From Rubritalea tangerina (lineage in GTDB: Bacteria > Verrucomicrobiota > Verrucomicrobiia > Verrucomicrobiales > Akkermansiaceae), in contig NZ_JBHUJB010000021.1 of the NCBI RefSeq assembly GCF_042683245.1, positions 1 through 64,000 of the forward strand: a stretch of DNA of 64,000 nt, in the 5' to 3' direction. The position numbers and the translations under genes were made by a program. Shown here piece after piece: positions 23,878 to 33,703 of this stretch (positions are counted from its first letter, which is position 1; each line of letters opens with the position of its first letter). The notes beneath the pieces are model-generated. The model was given only the letters and a program-made list of their open reading frames with translations. It was not told where the DNA came from and did no database searches.

Positions 23878-26171
23878 TGCCTAACCGTGAAGCGCACTGT
23901 TGAGCTTTTGCCCGTGCCAGTGTGTATGGCTGTGACTTCATGTGAGCCCTCTTCAAGAATCAATGTGGGGTGGTGCGGGGTATTTTCAATATCGAGCGTG
24001 TGGCATTCCCAGCGGGTTCTCTCTGGGGCATTGGAAATCAAGCTGAGATATCCCCCTTGGTTGGGGAGGTCCGGGTCGAGCAGGTAGGTGGCATCTCGAG
24101 CAGGTGAGAGGATGCGCAGGTGGAGGTCAGTGCTGCGCGTCTTGCTTGCTACAAATCGATTGTCGGGTGATTGAGTGAGCCACTCGGTGAAGCGGTCATC
24201 GAGTAATACTTTACCGTCATTGGTGTAATCTTCTGGGGAGGCGTGTGTAGGAGTTTGAAGGGCGTAGGTTGTGACAGCGTGTTTGTAGCGCGGGTGGTTT
24301 GGGTGAAGGATCTTGCCGGTGTGAGGGTCGGTTGTGACTTGGGTGATTATGTCGGGTTTAGAAAACCAGTGATCTCGCTCGTTTTCATGGAGTTTGAGCA
24401 TGCAGTGGTGGAAGATGGGGCCTGCTCCAGTGACTCCTGAGACTCCTTTCATTGGGGTGTTGTCGAGGTTGCCTATCCAGACACCTACAGTGAATGAGGC
24501 AGTGAATCCGATACAGAAATTATCTCTAAAGTCAGTGGATGTCCCAGTTTTTACTGCGCAGTTGAAGGGGAGTCGGAGAGAAGAGTTGGCGCCAAAGTTA
24601 GCTGAGCGGGCAAGGTTGTTAGCCAAGATGCTATTGATGAGGAAGCAGGCATTGGGGCTGGCAATTCGCGTTTGCTTGTTAGGGTGTGTATGTGGGGTGA
24701 ATTGGTAATTTTGGTGGACGCCGAGGTTGGCGAGGGTGGCGTAGGCATTGGTGAGTTCGATGAGAGTGACTTCTCCACTCCCGAGGGTGAGGCCCAATCC
24801 ATAATGGTGGTGGGATTGGGTGAGTGTTGAAATGCCCAGTGACTTGAGCAAAGTGAGCATGGGTTTGGCACCACCGAGGGAATTCAATGCCCGCACAGCG
24901 GGGGTGTTTAGGGAGTTACCCAGAGCGTGTTGCAGGCACACGGGGCCTTGATAGTCTCTAGAATAGTTCACAAATGCTTCAGGCCCTCTGACGCCGGCAT
25001 ACTGGGTGGGGATATCGGCAAGGATGGTTGAGGGTTCATAGCCGATTTTATCGATCGCAAGGAGATAGGTGAAGGGTTTAAGGGCTGAACCTGGAGAACG
25101 AGGAGTTAGAGCTGCGTTAAGTTGTCCTGCTTTTTGAGAGTTGAAATCAGCGGTGCCTACGATGGCTCTGACTTCTCTGGTTTTGTTGTCAATGATGACA
25201 ATAGCGCCATTATGGGCGTTGTATGGTTTAAGTTTAGCGAGTTCATCTGATAGAAGGGTCTCGCAGAAACTCTGGAGTGTGGCATCAATACTCGAGGTGA
25301 TCGTGTGAGAGCCGATTTGGCGTGAGGGAAGGATGAGCTGGCTGAGATGATGGGGAGGGCGTTCAGGACGGATGGGTACTAGATGAATGGGTTCCGCTTT
25401 AGCGCGGGCTATTCGTTCATCAGGGTAGTCAAATACCTGCTGCATGCGATCGAGGACCCAATCACGTCGCTTTTTTGCATTATTAGGATTCCGTCTTGGG
25501 TTGTGTCTTGACGGGGCTTGTGGGAGTCCCGCGAGAAGAGCGGTCTGGGCTAGGGATAAGTCCTCGAGGCTTTTGTCGAAGTAATGGAGGGCCGATTGGC
25601 GAGGCCCTTGGCAGTGGTTCCCGTAGTCGAGGTGGTTAAAATAGGCAGCAAGGATGGTGTCCTTGTCATAGGTCATTTCTAGGTGGCGTGCGCTCAAGGC
25701 TTCGACCATTTTATTTTTAAGAGTTCTGCTAGGTGAGCCAGACGTGAGTTTGATAGTTTGCTGGGAGATGGTGGAGGCGCCACTTACGAAGCGTCCGGCT
25801 TCAATAGAGTCTTTGATGGCTCGTAGGTTGGCTAGCGGGTCGATGCCGGAATGTTGGTAGAAGCGTTTATCTTCGGCTGCTAGGGTCGCATCGATCAGGG
25901 TTTGGGGGATGCCTTCTAGCTCGGAGGTTTGGGCCTGGTAGTGGTCGCTACGAGCGAGCTGATGGAGTGGCTTTCCCTGTCTATCAAGGATAAGGATAGA
26001 TGGGGGTGGTCCCTGCATCGCGGCATGATTAAGTGGGAAAGCGAGCGGTACGAGGTACCAAGCAATGAGGCTAAGGAAAGCGAAGATAGCCAACACGCGG
26101 AAGGTAAGTCGCCAAGTTCGGGAGAGCTGGCGGATTTTTGACCTTCCGAGGTGTTGGTGTAATGGGATCAT
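23871..26171 (-). CDS. pbpC: Penicillin-binding protein 1C
   Basis: Bifunctional peptidoglycan glycosyltransferase/transpeptidase anchored in the inner membrane. 766 residues: one transmembrane helix (about 28-50), GT51 domain with AAEDKRFYQHSGIDPLANL (catalytic Glu near 98) and STISQQTIKL, transpeptidase domain with SPGSALKPF (SxxK near 358), NSLNT (SxN) and VKTGTSTDFRDNF (KTG near 541), and the C-terminal beta domain typical of PBP1C (about 660-766). It lies 15 bases downstream of the alpha-2-macroglobulin gene; this pair is a well-known bacterial neighbourhood thought to repair the wall after host or phage protease attack. Confidence 0.94.
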   Translation of the reverse strand: MIPLHQHLGRSKIRQLSRTWRLTFRVLAIFAFLSLIAWYLVPLAFPLNHAAMQGPPPSILILDRQGKPLHQLARSDHYQAQTSELEGIPQTLIDATLAAEDKRFYQHSGIDPLANLRAIKDSIEAGRFVSGASTISQQTIKLTSGSPSRTLKNKMVEALSARHLEMTYDKDTILAAYFNHLDYGNHCQGPRQSALHYFDKSLEDLSLAQTALLAGLPQAPSRHNPRRNPNNAKKRRDWVLDRMQQVFDYPDERIARAKAEPIHLVPIRPERPPHHLSQLILPSRQIGSHTITSSIDATLQSFCETLLSDELAKLKPYNAHNGAIVIIDNKTREVRAIVGTADFNSQKAGQLNAALTPRSPGSALKPFTYLLAIDKIGYEPSTILADIPTQYAGVRGPEAFVNYSRDYQGPVCLQHALGNSLNTPAVRALNSLGGAKPMLTLLKSLGISTLTQSHHHYGLGLTLGSGEVTLIELTNAYATLANLGVHQNYQFTPHTHPNKQTRIASPNACFLINSILANNLARSANFGANSSLRLPFNCAVKTGTSTDFRDNFCIGFTASFTVGVWIGNLDNTPMKGVSGVTGAGPIFHHCMLKLHENERDHWFSKPDIITQVTTDPHTGKILHPNHPRYKHAVTTYALQTPTHASPEDYTNDGKVLLDDRFTEWLTQSPDNRFVASKTRSTDLHLRILSPARDATYLLDPDLPNQGGYLSLISNAPERTRWECHTLDIENTPHHPTLILEEGSHEVTAIHTGTGKSSTVRFTVRQL

Positions 26172-26186
26172 GCGGGTGGGTTACTC

Positions 26187-29100
26187 CTACTCCCCAGCAG
26201 TAGCATGCGGGTTTACTGTGGTGAATGTGTGCGCTTCAGAGAGCGCGTATTCTTCTGGATTATACATCGCTTCAGCTTTTGCTGGTGGAGCGTGAACCGT
26301 CCCTGCTGCAGTGACTCGAGCAAGGTAAGAGATGGTTTGTTTCTGAGACCCCCAGGAGCGATTCAGGAAGAAGAGTGTCCGTTCAGCTCTAAATTCTTGG
26401 TTAGAGATCCGGTAGTTTTTTTGAATTTTTGAGCTATGGATGCTGGCTTGTGAGGCGAATTGGTCGTTTACGGACTCGAGGATACTTGGCAGCGCGTCAT
26501 CGATAGCGATGTATCGCATGCCAGCTGGCATGCCGACAGTGAGGCTGACTTTGATGAGGTCACCCACCTGTGGTTGTTCGAGAGGGATGGTTTGGCCTTT
26601 GGCATTGATGCGTTCGTATTTACGCTGGATGGATAAGCCATTGGCAGCAACTGGACCAGAAGGGGCAACTTCCGGCTTCGCACTTGCTTTGGCACGGATG
26701 TAGACTTTTTCGTCAGCATTGGCCATGAGAGTTTGGGCTTCAGCGAGTGGGAGTCTAAGTGATTTACTTGGTTGTTTGTTGGTCAAGGTGATGGTTTGGT
26801 TTCCTTGTGTGGTGGCGAGGGTAATAGTGCTGTTAGGGCGCTTTGCTTCGACAAAGCGGCCGTAGGCAGCCATTGCGTTCATTGCCCATCCATTGACCCA
26901 AGTGGTTCTCCAATGTCCCATTGGGTTTCTGTATTGGAGGAGTTTGAGCATGGTCTTATCAGTTTCGGCATTGGTTGGGTCAATGGTTGACCAGGCGAGG
27001 AGCTGTACGGGAATGTCAGAGCGGTAGAGCATCCAGTGGTTACGATCGGGCTGCGCTCCATCGTTGGTTAGGAGTTCGATTGCGAATTTTTTATCATCAC
27101 CACTGAGGTGCATAGCAAGGGCTAGGAATGCTCTGGCTGAGTTTGTGAGGCTGTTTCTCTTTGTATAGAAGGCATTTTGAGCTGCGACATTAGGGTTGCC
27201 AGCCAGGGCTAGAACATAGAGGGCGCGGGCGCGGGTGTCGGTATGCCAAGAGCGATATTTAGGCTCTTTGGTAGTACCATTAGCAATTTTGGTGAGATAT
27301 TGTGCGAGTTTTTCAATCGAGTCTTCTGGAGCTTCAGCTCCTTGTTGGAGTGCTAGAACTATCCCCATTCCACCGTAAACAGTGGCCCAATCTTCGGGGG
27401 TCTGGCCACCTGGCCAGTATGCGAGTCCTCCGCTGGGGGTCTGCATGCTAAGGAGGCGATCAACTCCTTTTTGCAGTGCTTTAGCGACCTCGGCATCGGA
27501 TTTCTCTGCGAAGCTAGGGATAATGCCTTTAAGGTCATTGACTGCGAACCAAGGCATGAGGCTTGAAGTGGTTTGTTCGACGCAACCGTATGGGTATTTT
27601 AGTAAGTAGTCATAGGCGCCAGATGCTTCCAAAAGGAGTGAGTTAGAGAACTCTAGCTCCATATGACCGCGGCCATTCATGATGATGGGGTTCATGTTGG
27701 CTACAAGATTTGTAGTTGGGGATTGTGCATTAAGCCTGTGGAAGCGCGACTGACTGAGGAGGGGTCTAGGGTAGGCCACGGTGAAGGTGTTTTCTACCTT
27801 GTCGCTCAACTGTTTGCTTAGCTGAGTGTTCAGCTGTGCGTTATTGAGGGCGACAGGAGTTGCTGACCAAGTCCAAGTAGTGTCACCAGTGTTGATGAAC
27901 TTTGCTGGGAAGCTCAGAGTGGCGGAACCATTTGCTTTGAGGTTGATAGTTTTTACCAGTGTATTGTTAGTGCTATCTGGGAGTTTGCAGAGGCTGTCGG
28001 CTTTGAGGCTAACTTCCCAGGTTCCCTCAAAGGTGCTTGTGTTTTCTACTAGGACTTTGGTTTCCAAGTGATCTCCTTCATTTGCAAATCTTGGTGGTTT
28101 GGGCACCAACATCAGGTCTTTCTTCACCGTGAAAGCTCCAGTGTTAGAACCAAAACAGTCTGCTTCATGGTAGGCGAGGGCTATTACTCTGTACCTTGTG
28201 AGGGTGTCGGGCACTGAGAAGTTGGCAACAAACTTCCCAGAAGCATCGGTGGTGAGTGTGGGAAACCAAGCTGCACAGGGGTCGAAATTGGTGCGGTTTT
28301 GGACTTCATCTTCATCACCCATTGCCAGGACGGGTACTGGGGCACCTCCGCCACCGATGGTGAAGCCTTTATTTGCCATGTAGCGATGGTCGGGGTTGTC
28401 ATCGAGCAGCTCGCCAAGGGCAGTGCCGGTCTTCAGGGTCAGAGCGATTGGGGAATGGAAGAAATGAAGGGGGGATGGAGTTTGGTATCCCATCACTGCG
28501 AGGGTGCCTTCATCTTCCGCATAGAGGAGAACTTCTGCGTTACTTACTGGTTTCCCTTGATTGTCGAGGACTACGCCTTGGAGGGTGGTGTCGGCACCAG
28601 GTAGCACACTCTCTGATGGGGTGTCCAATGAGACGGTGAGTTGTTTGCTTGGGTCATCGACAGTGATTTCACAATAGCCGAGTTTGAGGGCTGGTTGCTT
28701 GTACTTTCTGGGGCTCATATCAGCGCCTCTAATAAGTAACACTGATACGAAGGCATTTGGTGCAAGAGCCTCTGAGATTGGGAACTCGATGACTGGGTTA
28801 TTTGATTTAAGTTCTACTTGGAAGTGTTCGATGACGTTTTGTCTCTCCACCGTAACGAGGGCTGTACCCTCGATGGGGGTCATGACTAACAATTTGGCAG
28901 TATCGCCGACTTGATATCTTTTTTTCTCGCTGACGAGCTTGATGCGCATTCCTTGCTCGCTAGCCCATGGGTAGACACCTTCACCGTAGACGTAGAGTGT
29001 GCTTGCGGTTCGAGTGGGGTGGCCGGAGGAATCTTTTCCGGTGACGGTGAAGGTATAGCGTCCAGATGTTTTGGGGATGAAGTCGAAAGTTGTAGGGGTG

Positions 29101-31898
29101 CCTGGTTGGAACGCGAGCGAATGGGTGCCAATTTCTTCGACTTCCTTTTTATTATGGGTGCGTGTGGTTCCATCAGCGCCGAGAATTTTCACGGTTTGGT
29201 GGAATTCGCGCTCGATTGTGAGTTGGGCGTCGTGTTGCTTTTGGCTTTGTTTGCCATTGGTGTTAACGGCTACAAAGCGGATCTTGTGCGTGTCACCGAC
29301 GCGGACGAGTGAGTCGTTTCGAGCGATGCCGAAATACAGAGCACTAGGGAAGAAAGTGGTGGAGTTTTTTGTGGTTAATGTTTGGTCGCGTGAATCCGTG
29401 ACCTCGGTTTCAATGCTGATGTGTTGGGGTGTTGGGAAGTCTGGCTCTGGGATGGTGGTGTTGATGGTGGTAGTACCATTTTCGCTGAGCTGAGCATTTC
29501 CGTTATTGTGTTCGGTATCACGGTATCTGCTAGAGCTTCCATAACCAAAGTAGTGGCTCCAGTAGTAGGGGTCGTAGCTTCGGTGATCGCCGAATTGGAA
29601 GTCACGGAAGTTATCTGGATAGAATCCAATTTGGGCGACTGTGCTGAACCACTGGACTCTACCCTCGGCGACGGGGGTGCCCTGGTAATATTGGGCATTT
29701 ATGTCTAGTTGAAGGTCGCGTTGGGCGATATCTAGCGGGTGGATTTTTGAAGTGATTTCGAAGGCGTTTCGTCGAAATTCTTGGACGTGGAAGTAGCGAG
29801 AGAATGTTTGGTCGTCATCGAGGTCCTTGCCTAGGACGGTGACTTTAAACTGGTATGCTCCGACTGTATTTTCCGGCAATGTGTAGGTATAGTCGAAGCT
29901 ATTGCGGTCACTGAGGTCGAGTTCTTCGGTTTTGATTTCACGGTTGCGCGGGTCTCTGATGGAGAGCTGGATTTTTTTGCTTGGGGATAGTTGTAGTTGG
30001 TTGTCGAGGTGCTGGCGGACGACGCCTTTGAGCCGGACTGTTTCACCGGGGCGGTAGAGGTTGCGGTCGGTGATGAGTTGGACTTTGTGTTGCCAATTTA
30101 TTTGTTCATCCCAACTGAAGTCGACTGGAAACCTCCACATGGAGACGGTGGAGAGTGAATTGTCGTAGGTGATAGCGAATTGGTCAGCGGCACGGGTAGC
30201 GATAAGGTGACGGTCGAGTTTGGTGTTAGGAATCTCGGCGATACCTTGAGGGTTGGTCTTGCGAGTGTGTAGGAGCGTGGCGTCTTCTCCATACATGCTG
30301 AGTGTGACATTTTCGAGGGGCTTACCAGTTTCGAGTGAGTAGGCGTAGACCCAAGTTTTTTTATCACTGAGTTTCCAAGCCAGGCCAATATCGGTGAGTT
30401 GGACGACTGATTGTACACAGCGCTTGAGGCCTGATTTTGAAGACATTCGTTTTTTCGGTTGGCCGGTAACAGAGATGAATGCGGAAGCAAATGTGGTGTT
30501 AGGTGGGAGGACGTCGTCCCATTCTATCTCAATTTGCTTGGAGGTATCGATGGCATTGTCGAGTGTGATGACTTTATCATAGATCGGGCTGCCTGAGATG
30601 AGTTCGAATGGGAGTGGGGCATTATCTTTGATGGTGTCATAGTCGTTGCCGTTGCCAGTGTAGTGGCGATAGCCTTGAAGGGCTCGGATGGACTCAGCTC
30701 CTTTCAATAGTTTGATGCGCACTCGGATCTCACGCATATTGACGGTATCAATTTTAAAGCTACGTGAACCTTTGGCATATTGTGCAGAATCATAACTGGC
30801 TAGAGCAATGCCGGACTCGACGTAATCGAACTTCACTTCTGACGTTGCTGACTTTCCTAACATGAGGCCATTTTTTGCGGCGAAGTCCGAATCGACGGTG
30901 ACTGCCCAAGTGTCTTGAGTGTAGAAGTCACCGGTGATTTGCACTGTGTCGTCGTAGCGTCTATTGAAGTTTAAATTTTTGGGTGTTGGTGTGACTTTGA
31001 TAAGTTCACGGAGGCCTTCAGTGACTAATGGGTCGGGGATGTCTGAGTTAAAGGTCACATAGATCGAGCGAGGACGGTCAGCGAAGACAGCAGGGATGAT
31101 TTTTTCAACTTTGAGGGGGTCGATACTCCAGATGAGTTTTTGAGATTCTGATTTGGTTTTGCTTGTGCCTGCGCTATTGGTGATTCCTTTTTTCAGGACG
31201 AGCTTCCAGTCAGAGCCGACTGAAAGTGGGTATTGGGGAGTGGCGATGATGCCGTTAGGAATAGGTGCATTCTTCTCCCATTGAGTTTCAGCGGGGATGG
31301 TCTCACCAGCGCGTCGCTTGAGTTGAATTGTGAAGCGTTCATCCCATGTGGGTTTGATATAATATGTGCTTTCGAGGTCGGACCAGAGCGCTTGTCTAAC
31401 AACTGCTGGGACTGTGCTTCCTTCCTTACTGATGTAGTAGAATTTTTTGTCTAGTTTAGTTGGGTTGACGGCGTCGTTGAAGCGGAAGTAGCTAATGGGC
31501 TTTCGGTTATTTCCTTTATTGTAGCGTCTGTGATAAGTCGAACCGAAGGCTGGGGCTTCGATCGTTCTTGTTTTGAAGTTAGGTACCTTAGTTCCATCTT
31601 GGTAAGTGAGTGTGTCGGAGATGTTGAAGGTGTATTTCGTACCAAGTTTGGGTGGGACACTCGGGTAGAAGGTTGCGATGTTGCGAGCCTGCCATTGGAT
31701 TTGCCCTTCCCACTTTGGTTTGATCTTAAGGATCGTATTGTTAGTCAACTCGTTCAGCTGTGTTTCTGGCACGACGGCTTGATCGAAAGTGATGGTAAAT
31801 TCTGACTCTGGAGCGAGTTGGGAGGTGCTGACTTTGAGCGTTGGTTGCGCGCAAAGGATGGGCGCAAATACCAGGGTGGTTAGGGCAAGGGACTTCAT
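26187..31898 (-). CDS. Bacterial alpha-2-macroglobulin with thioester
   Basis: Large periplasmic protease trap. The 1903 residues begin with a signal peptide (MKSLALTTLVFAPILCAQ); the Cys context (ILC) is not a good lipobox, so it may be soluble rather than a lipoprotein as in E. coli YfhM. Macroglobulin domains follow with TDRNLYRPGETVRLKGVVRQ near 610 and LDNQGKPVSNAEVLLYAEDE near 1110. The region WFPTLTTDASGKFVANF precedes the thioester domain, where YPYGCVEQTTSSLMP (about 1440) holds the Cys-x-Glu-Gln thioester. All hallmarks of an active inhibitor are there. Co-transcribed with pbpC. Confidence 0.94.
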   Translation of the reverse strand: MKSLALTTLVFAPILCAQPTLKVSTSQLAPESEFTITFDQAVVPETQLNELTNNTILKIKPKWEGQIQWQARNIATFYPSVPPKLGTKYTFNISDTLTYQDGTKVPNFKTRTIEAPAFGSTYHRRYNKGNNRKPISYFRFNDAVNPTKLDKKFYYISKEGSTVPAVVRQALWSDLESTYYIKPTWDERFTIQLKRRAGETIPAETQWEKNAPIPNGIIATPQYPLSVGSDWKLVLKKGITNSAGTSKTKSESQKLIWSIDPLKVEKIIPAVFADRPRSIYVTFNSDIPDPLVTEGLRELIKVTPTPKNLNFNRRYDDTVQITGDFYTQDTWAVTVDSDFAAKNGLMLGKSATSEVKFDYVESGIALASYDSAQYAKGSRSFKIDTVNMREIRVRIKLLKGAESIRALQGYRHYTGNGNDYDTIKDNAPLPFELISGSPIYDKVITLDNAIDTSKQIEIEWDDVLPPNTTFASAFISVTGQPKKRMSSKSGLKRCVQSVVQLTDIGLAWKLSDKKTWVYAYSLETGKPLENVTLSMYGEDATLLHTRKTNPQGIAEIPNTKLDRHLIATRAADQFAITYDNSLSTVSMWRFPVDFSWDEQINWQHKVQLITDRNLYRPGETVRLKGVVRQHLDNQLQLSPSKKIQLSIRDPRNREIKTEELDLSDRNSFDYTYTLPENTVGAYQFKVTVLGKDLDDDQTFSRYFHVQEFRRNAFEITSKIHPLDIAQRDLQLDINAQYYQGTPVAEGRVQWFSTVAQIGFYPDNFRDFQFGDHRSYDPYYWSHYFGYGSSSRYRDTEHNNGNAQLSENGTTTINTTIPEPDFPTPQHISIETEVTDSRDQTLTTKNSTTFFPSALYFGIARNDSLVRVGDTHKIRFVAVNTNGKQSQKQHDAQLTIEREFHQTVKILGADGTTRTHNKKEVEEIGTHSLAFQPGTPTTFDFIPKTSGRYTFTVTGKDSSGHPTRTASTLYVYGEGVYPWASEQGMRIKLVSEKKRYQVGDTAKLLVMTPIEGTALVTVERQNVIEHFQVELKSNNPVIEFPISEALAPNAFVSVLLIRGADMSPRKYKQPALKLGYCEITVDDPSKQLTVSLDTPSESVLPGADTTLQGVVLDNQGKPVSNAEVLLYAEDEGTLAVMGYQTPSPLHFFHSPIALTLKTGTALGELLDDNPDHRYMANKGFTIGGGGAPVPVLAMGDEDEVQNRTNFDPCAAWFPTLTTDASGKFVANFSVPDTLTRYRVIALAYHEADCFGSNTGAFTVKKDLMLVPKPPRFANEGDHLETKVLVENTSTFEGTWEVSLKADSLCKLPDSTNNTLVKTINLKANGSATLSFPAKFINTGDTTWTWSATPVALNNAQLNTQLSKQLSDKVENTFTVAYPRPLLSQSRFHRLNAQSPTTNLVANMNPIIMNGRGHMELEFSNSLLLEASGAYDYLLKYPYGCVEQTTSSLMPWFAVNDLKGIIPSFAEKSDAEVAKALQKGVDRLLSMQTPSGGLAYWPGGQTPEDWATVYGGMGIVLALQQGAEAPEDSIEKLAQYLTKIANGTTKEPKYRSWHTDTRARALYVLALAGNPNVAAQNAFYTKRNSLTNSARAFLALAMHLSGDDKKFAIELLTNDGAQPDRNHWMLYRSDIPVQLLAWSTIDPTNAETDKTMLKLLQYRNPMGHWRTTWVNGWAMNAMAAYGRFVEAKRPNSTITLATTQGNQTITLTNKQPSKSLRLPLAEAQTLMANADEKVYIRAKASAKPEVAPSGPVAANGLSIQRKYERINAKGQTIPLEQPQVGDLIKVSLTVGMPAGMRYIAIDDALPSILESVNDQFASQASIHSSKIQKNYRISNQEFRAERTLFFLNRSWGSQKQTISYLARVTAAGTVHAPPAKAEAMYNPEEYALSEAHTFTTVNPHATAGE

Positions 31899-32018
31899 GA
31901 CACAAGGGTGGTTCGTTCAAACAATACGTACGTTTCAAACAATGCTGTAAATTACACTAAATGTTAAAAAAATAGCAATAGAATATTTGTGATGGGAAAG
32001 TCACATTGTGTATGGGGG
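31899..32018 (-). promoter_or_regulatory. Upstream region of the macroglobulin gene with direct repeats
   Basis: TTCAAACAAT occurs twice, at 31916-31925 and 31934-31943, 18 bases apart (about one and three-quarter helical turns), with a CGTACG palindrome between. They lie within 50 bases of the start codon. An AT-rich stretch further up (31950-31985) could hold the promoter. A regulator-binding site is plausible but untested. Confidence 0.35.
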
Positions 32019-33683
32019 CTAGACTTGGTCTCTGAGTTGGAGGTAGCGTTTGTGACGTTTTATGAGGAGGTAGAGGGTGGCTGCTGTGATGCAGGTGAAG
32101 ATGGTGATTCCTAATTTACAGCCGAAAATGAACTGGGTGGGGTCCTCTGAAACTTTGATAGTAGCGAGGATGTAGCCTGGGGAGAAGTGCATAGAGAGAG
32201 GTGAGAAACCGTAGATGAAGGATGAGACTTGGTCGCCAAATTTCCATGCTGAGAAGAGGAGAGCGACAGCAAGTGGGATGACCCAGACGAAGCATGAGAT
32301 GGTAGCGGCGAGCTTGCGACCGAGATATTCTAGGCTGAGGGCGTGTGAGAGGAGAGTGCTTAAGGAAATTGCGATGATCATGTGCTCCACGGGGGTGATA
32401 GGTGTGCCGTCGAGAAACTGGGTGATTTCAGTACAGGTTGTGAAATGCTCGGTATAGATGATCCAACCAGCGATGGTAATGCTTGAGATAATGAGGCTGG
32501 TGGGGATGCCGCTGGCAGAATCTTTCCAGAGTGCGTATGGGTGGCCACCACGTTTGTCACGTTCACGGAGGCCGGCAAGGTAGCGAAATTTATCGGGGGT
32601 GTAGATGTATTGCAGCAAAATGGCCGTGGCGAAACCAATGATGCCGTAGAGGGAAAGGACTGTGGCGGCAATGAGTTCTGTGTTTTCCTCGATAGTTTGT
32701 TGGGCTAACTCGACTTCAGGTGAGTTAGCCTTGAGATCGATATCAAACATTGAGCCGTTAGTGGTATTGGCCCAGATGCCGCCGAGGACGATGGCATGCA
32801 TGAGTACGGCGATGACGATGCATTGGAGTTTCGAGAGGAGATGTGAGCTTTCTAGTCTCCATCGTCTGAGCAGGATGCTGTAGAAAATCCATGCGATGAG
32901 GCACTGGAGGACGATGCAGTATACGGTGTGTGAAATTTCCCAGTAGTAGAACAAAGCGACTCGGCTTGTGTCGAACATTTCGATATTGGGTGCCATGATT
33001 TGGGCTGAAGCAAACAAGGCGGGTCTGATGGTCAGGTATTCAAAAATGACAAAGCCAAAATTAGAGAGTTGTGGGAGAGCGAAATAGAGAAGGGCTACGA
33101 GACCTTGTGAAATGAGAGCTGAGAAACGTTTGCCCATGATGAAGCCTACCGTCATGGCGAGGAGGTAGAACATGAGTGTAGAGGTGAAGAGGACAACGTA
33201 TATGGGGAGCCAGACTTCGCTTGGAATATCACCAAGTCTGATAATGATGATGGTGACTGGGAGGGTGGCAAAGAAATGATAGAACTGTCTCACAGGGAGC
33301 CCGAAGAGGTAGCCGATGATTTTTGTCGCTGGGCTGAGTGGGGTGAGACGCTGGTAGGTGAGTACTTCATCAATAGACTCGCGCGCCATGCCAGAAGCGA
33401 CCTCGCCAGTGCCGACGAAGTTCATGATGAAGAGCTGCAGGAGTACGATGAAGCCAAATGGCCAGACCGCAGTCTCGGTGAATGGTTTGTCTGTGTATGA
33501 TTGGGTATAGCCAAGAGCTATCAGGAAAAAGAGAAATGAAGTGCCTCCATAGAGGAGTACACCTGTGACTAACGAGCTGAGTCTTAGTCGTGATCGGCGG
33601 TATCTAATAAAGATGGGGTTACGCCAGATTTGCCAGCATTGTGGCAGGTCTTTTAGAGCTTCGGCTTGTTCTTTGTCAGACAT
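32019..33683 (-). CDS. ABC transporter permease, ABC-2-like
   Basis: 554 residues with about ten to twelve hydrophobic helices (for example LVTGVLLYGGTSFLFFLIAL, TAVWPFGFIVLLQLFIMNFV, VWVIPLAVALLFSAW). The stretch after the second helix (VASGMARESIDEVLTYQRLTPLSP) resembles the coupling region of large ABC-2 exporters for surface assembly. It starts 20 bases after the ATPase gene stop, so the two form one transporter. The substrate is unknown; gene order between two giant exported proteins suggests an envelope-related role. Confidence 0.75.
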   Translation of the reverse strand: MSDKEQAEALKDLPQCWQIWRNPIFIRYRRSRLRLSSLVTGVLLYGGTSFLFFLIALGYTQSYTDKPFTETAVWPFGFIVLLQLFIMNFVGTGEVASGMARESIDEVLTYQRLTPLSPATKIIGYLFGLPVRQFYHFFATLPVTIIIIRLGDIPSEVWLPIYVVLFTSTLMFYLLAMTVGFIMGKRFSALISQGLVALLYFALPQLSNFGFVIFEYLTIRPALFASAQIMAPNIEMFDTSRVALFYYWEISHTVYCIVLQCLIAWIFYSILLRRWRLESSHLLSKLQCIVIAVLMHAIVLGGIWANTTNGSMFDIDLKANSPEVELAQQTIEENTELIAATVLSLYGIIGFATAILLQYIYTPDKFRYLAGLRERDKRGGHPYALWKDSASGIPTSLIISSITIAGWIIYTEHFTTCTEITQFLDGTPITPVEHMIIAISLSTLLSHALSLEYLGRKLAATISCFVWVIPLAVALLFSAWKFGDQVSSFIYGFSPLSMHFSPGYILATIKVSEDPTQFIFGCKLGITIFTCITAATLYLLIKRHKRYLQLRDQV

Positions 33684-33703
33684 GGAAGTGAGAAAGGTGG
33701 TTG

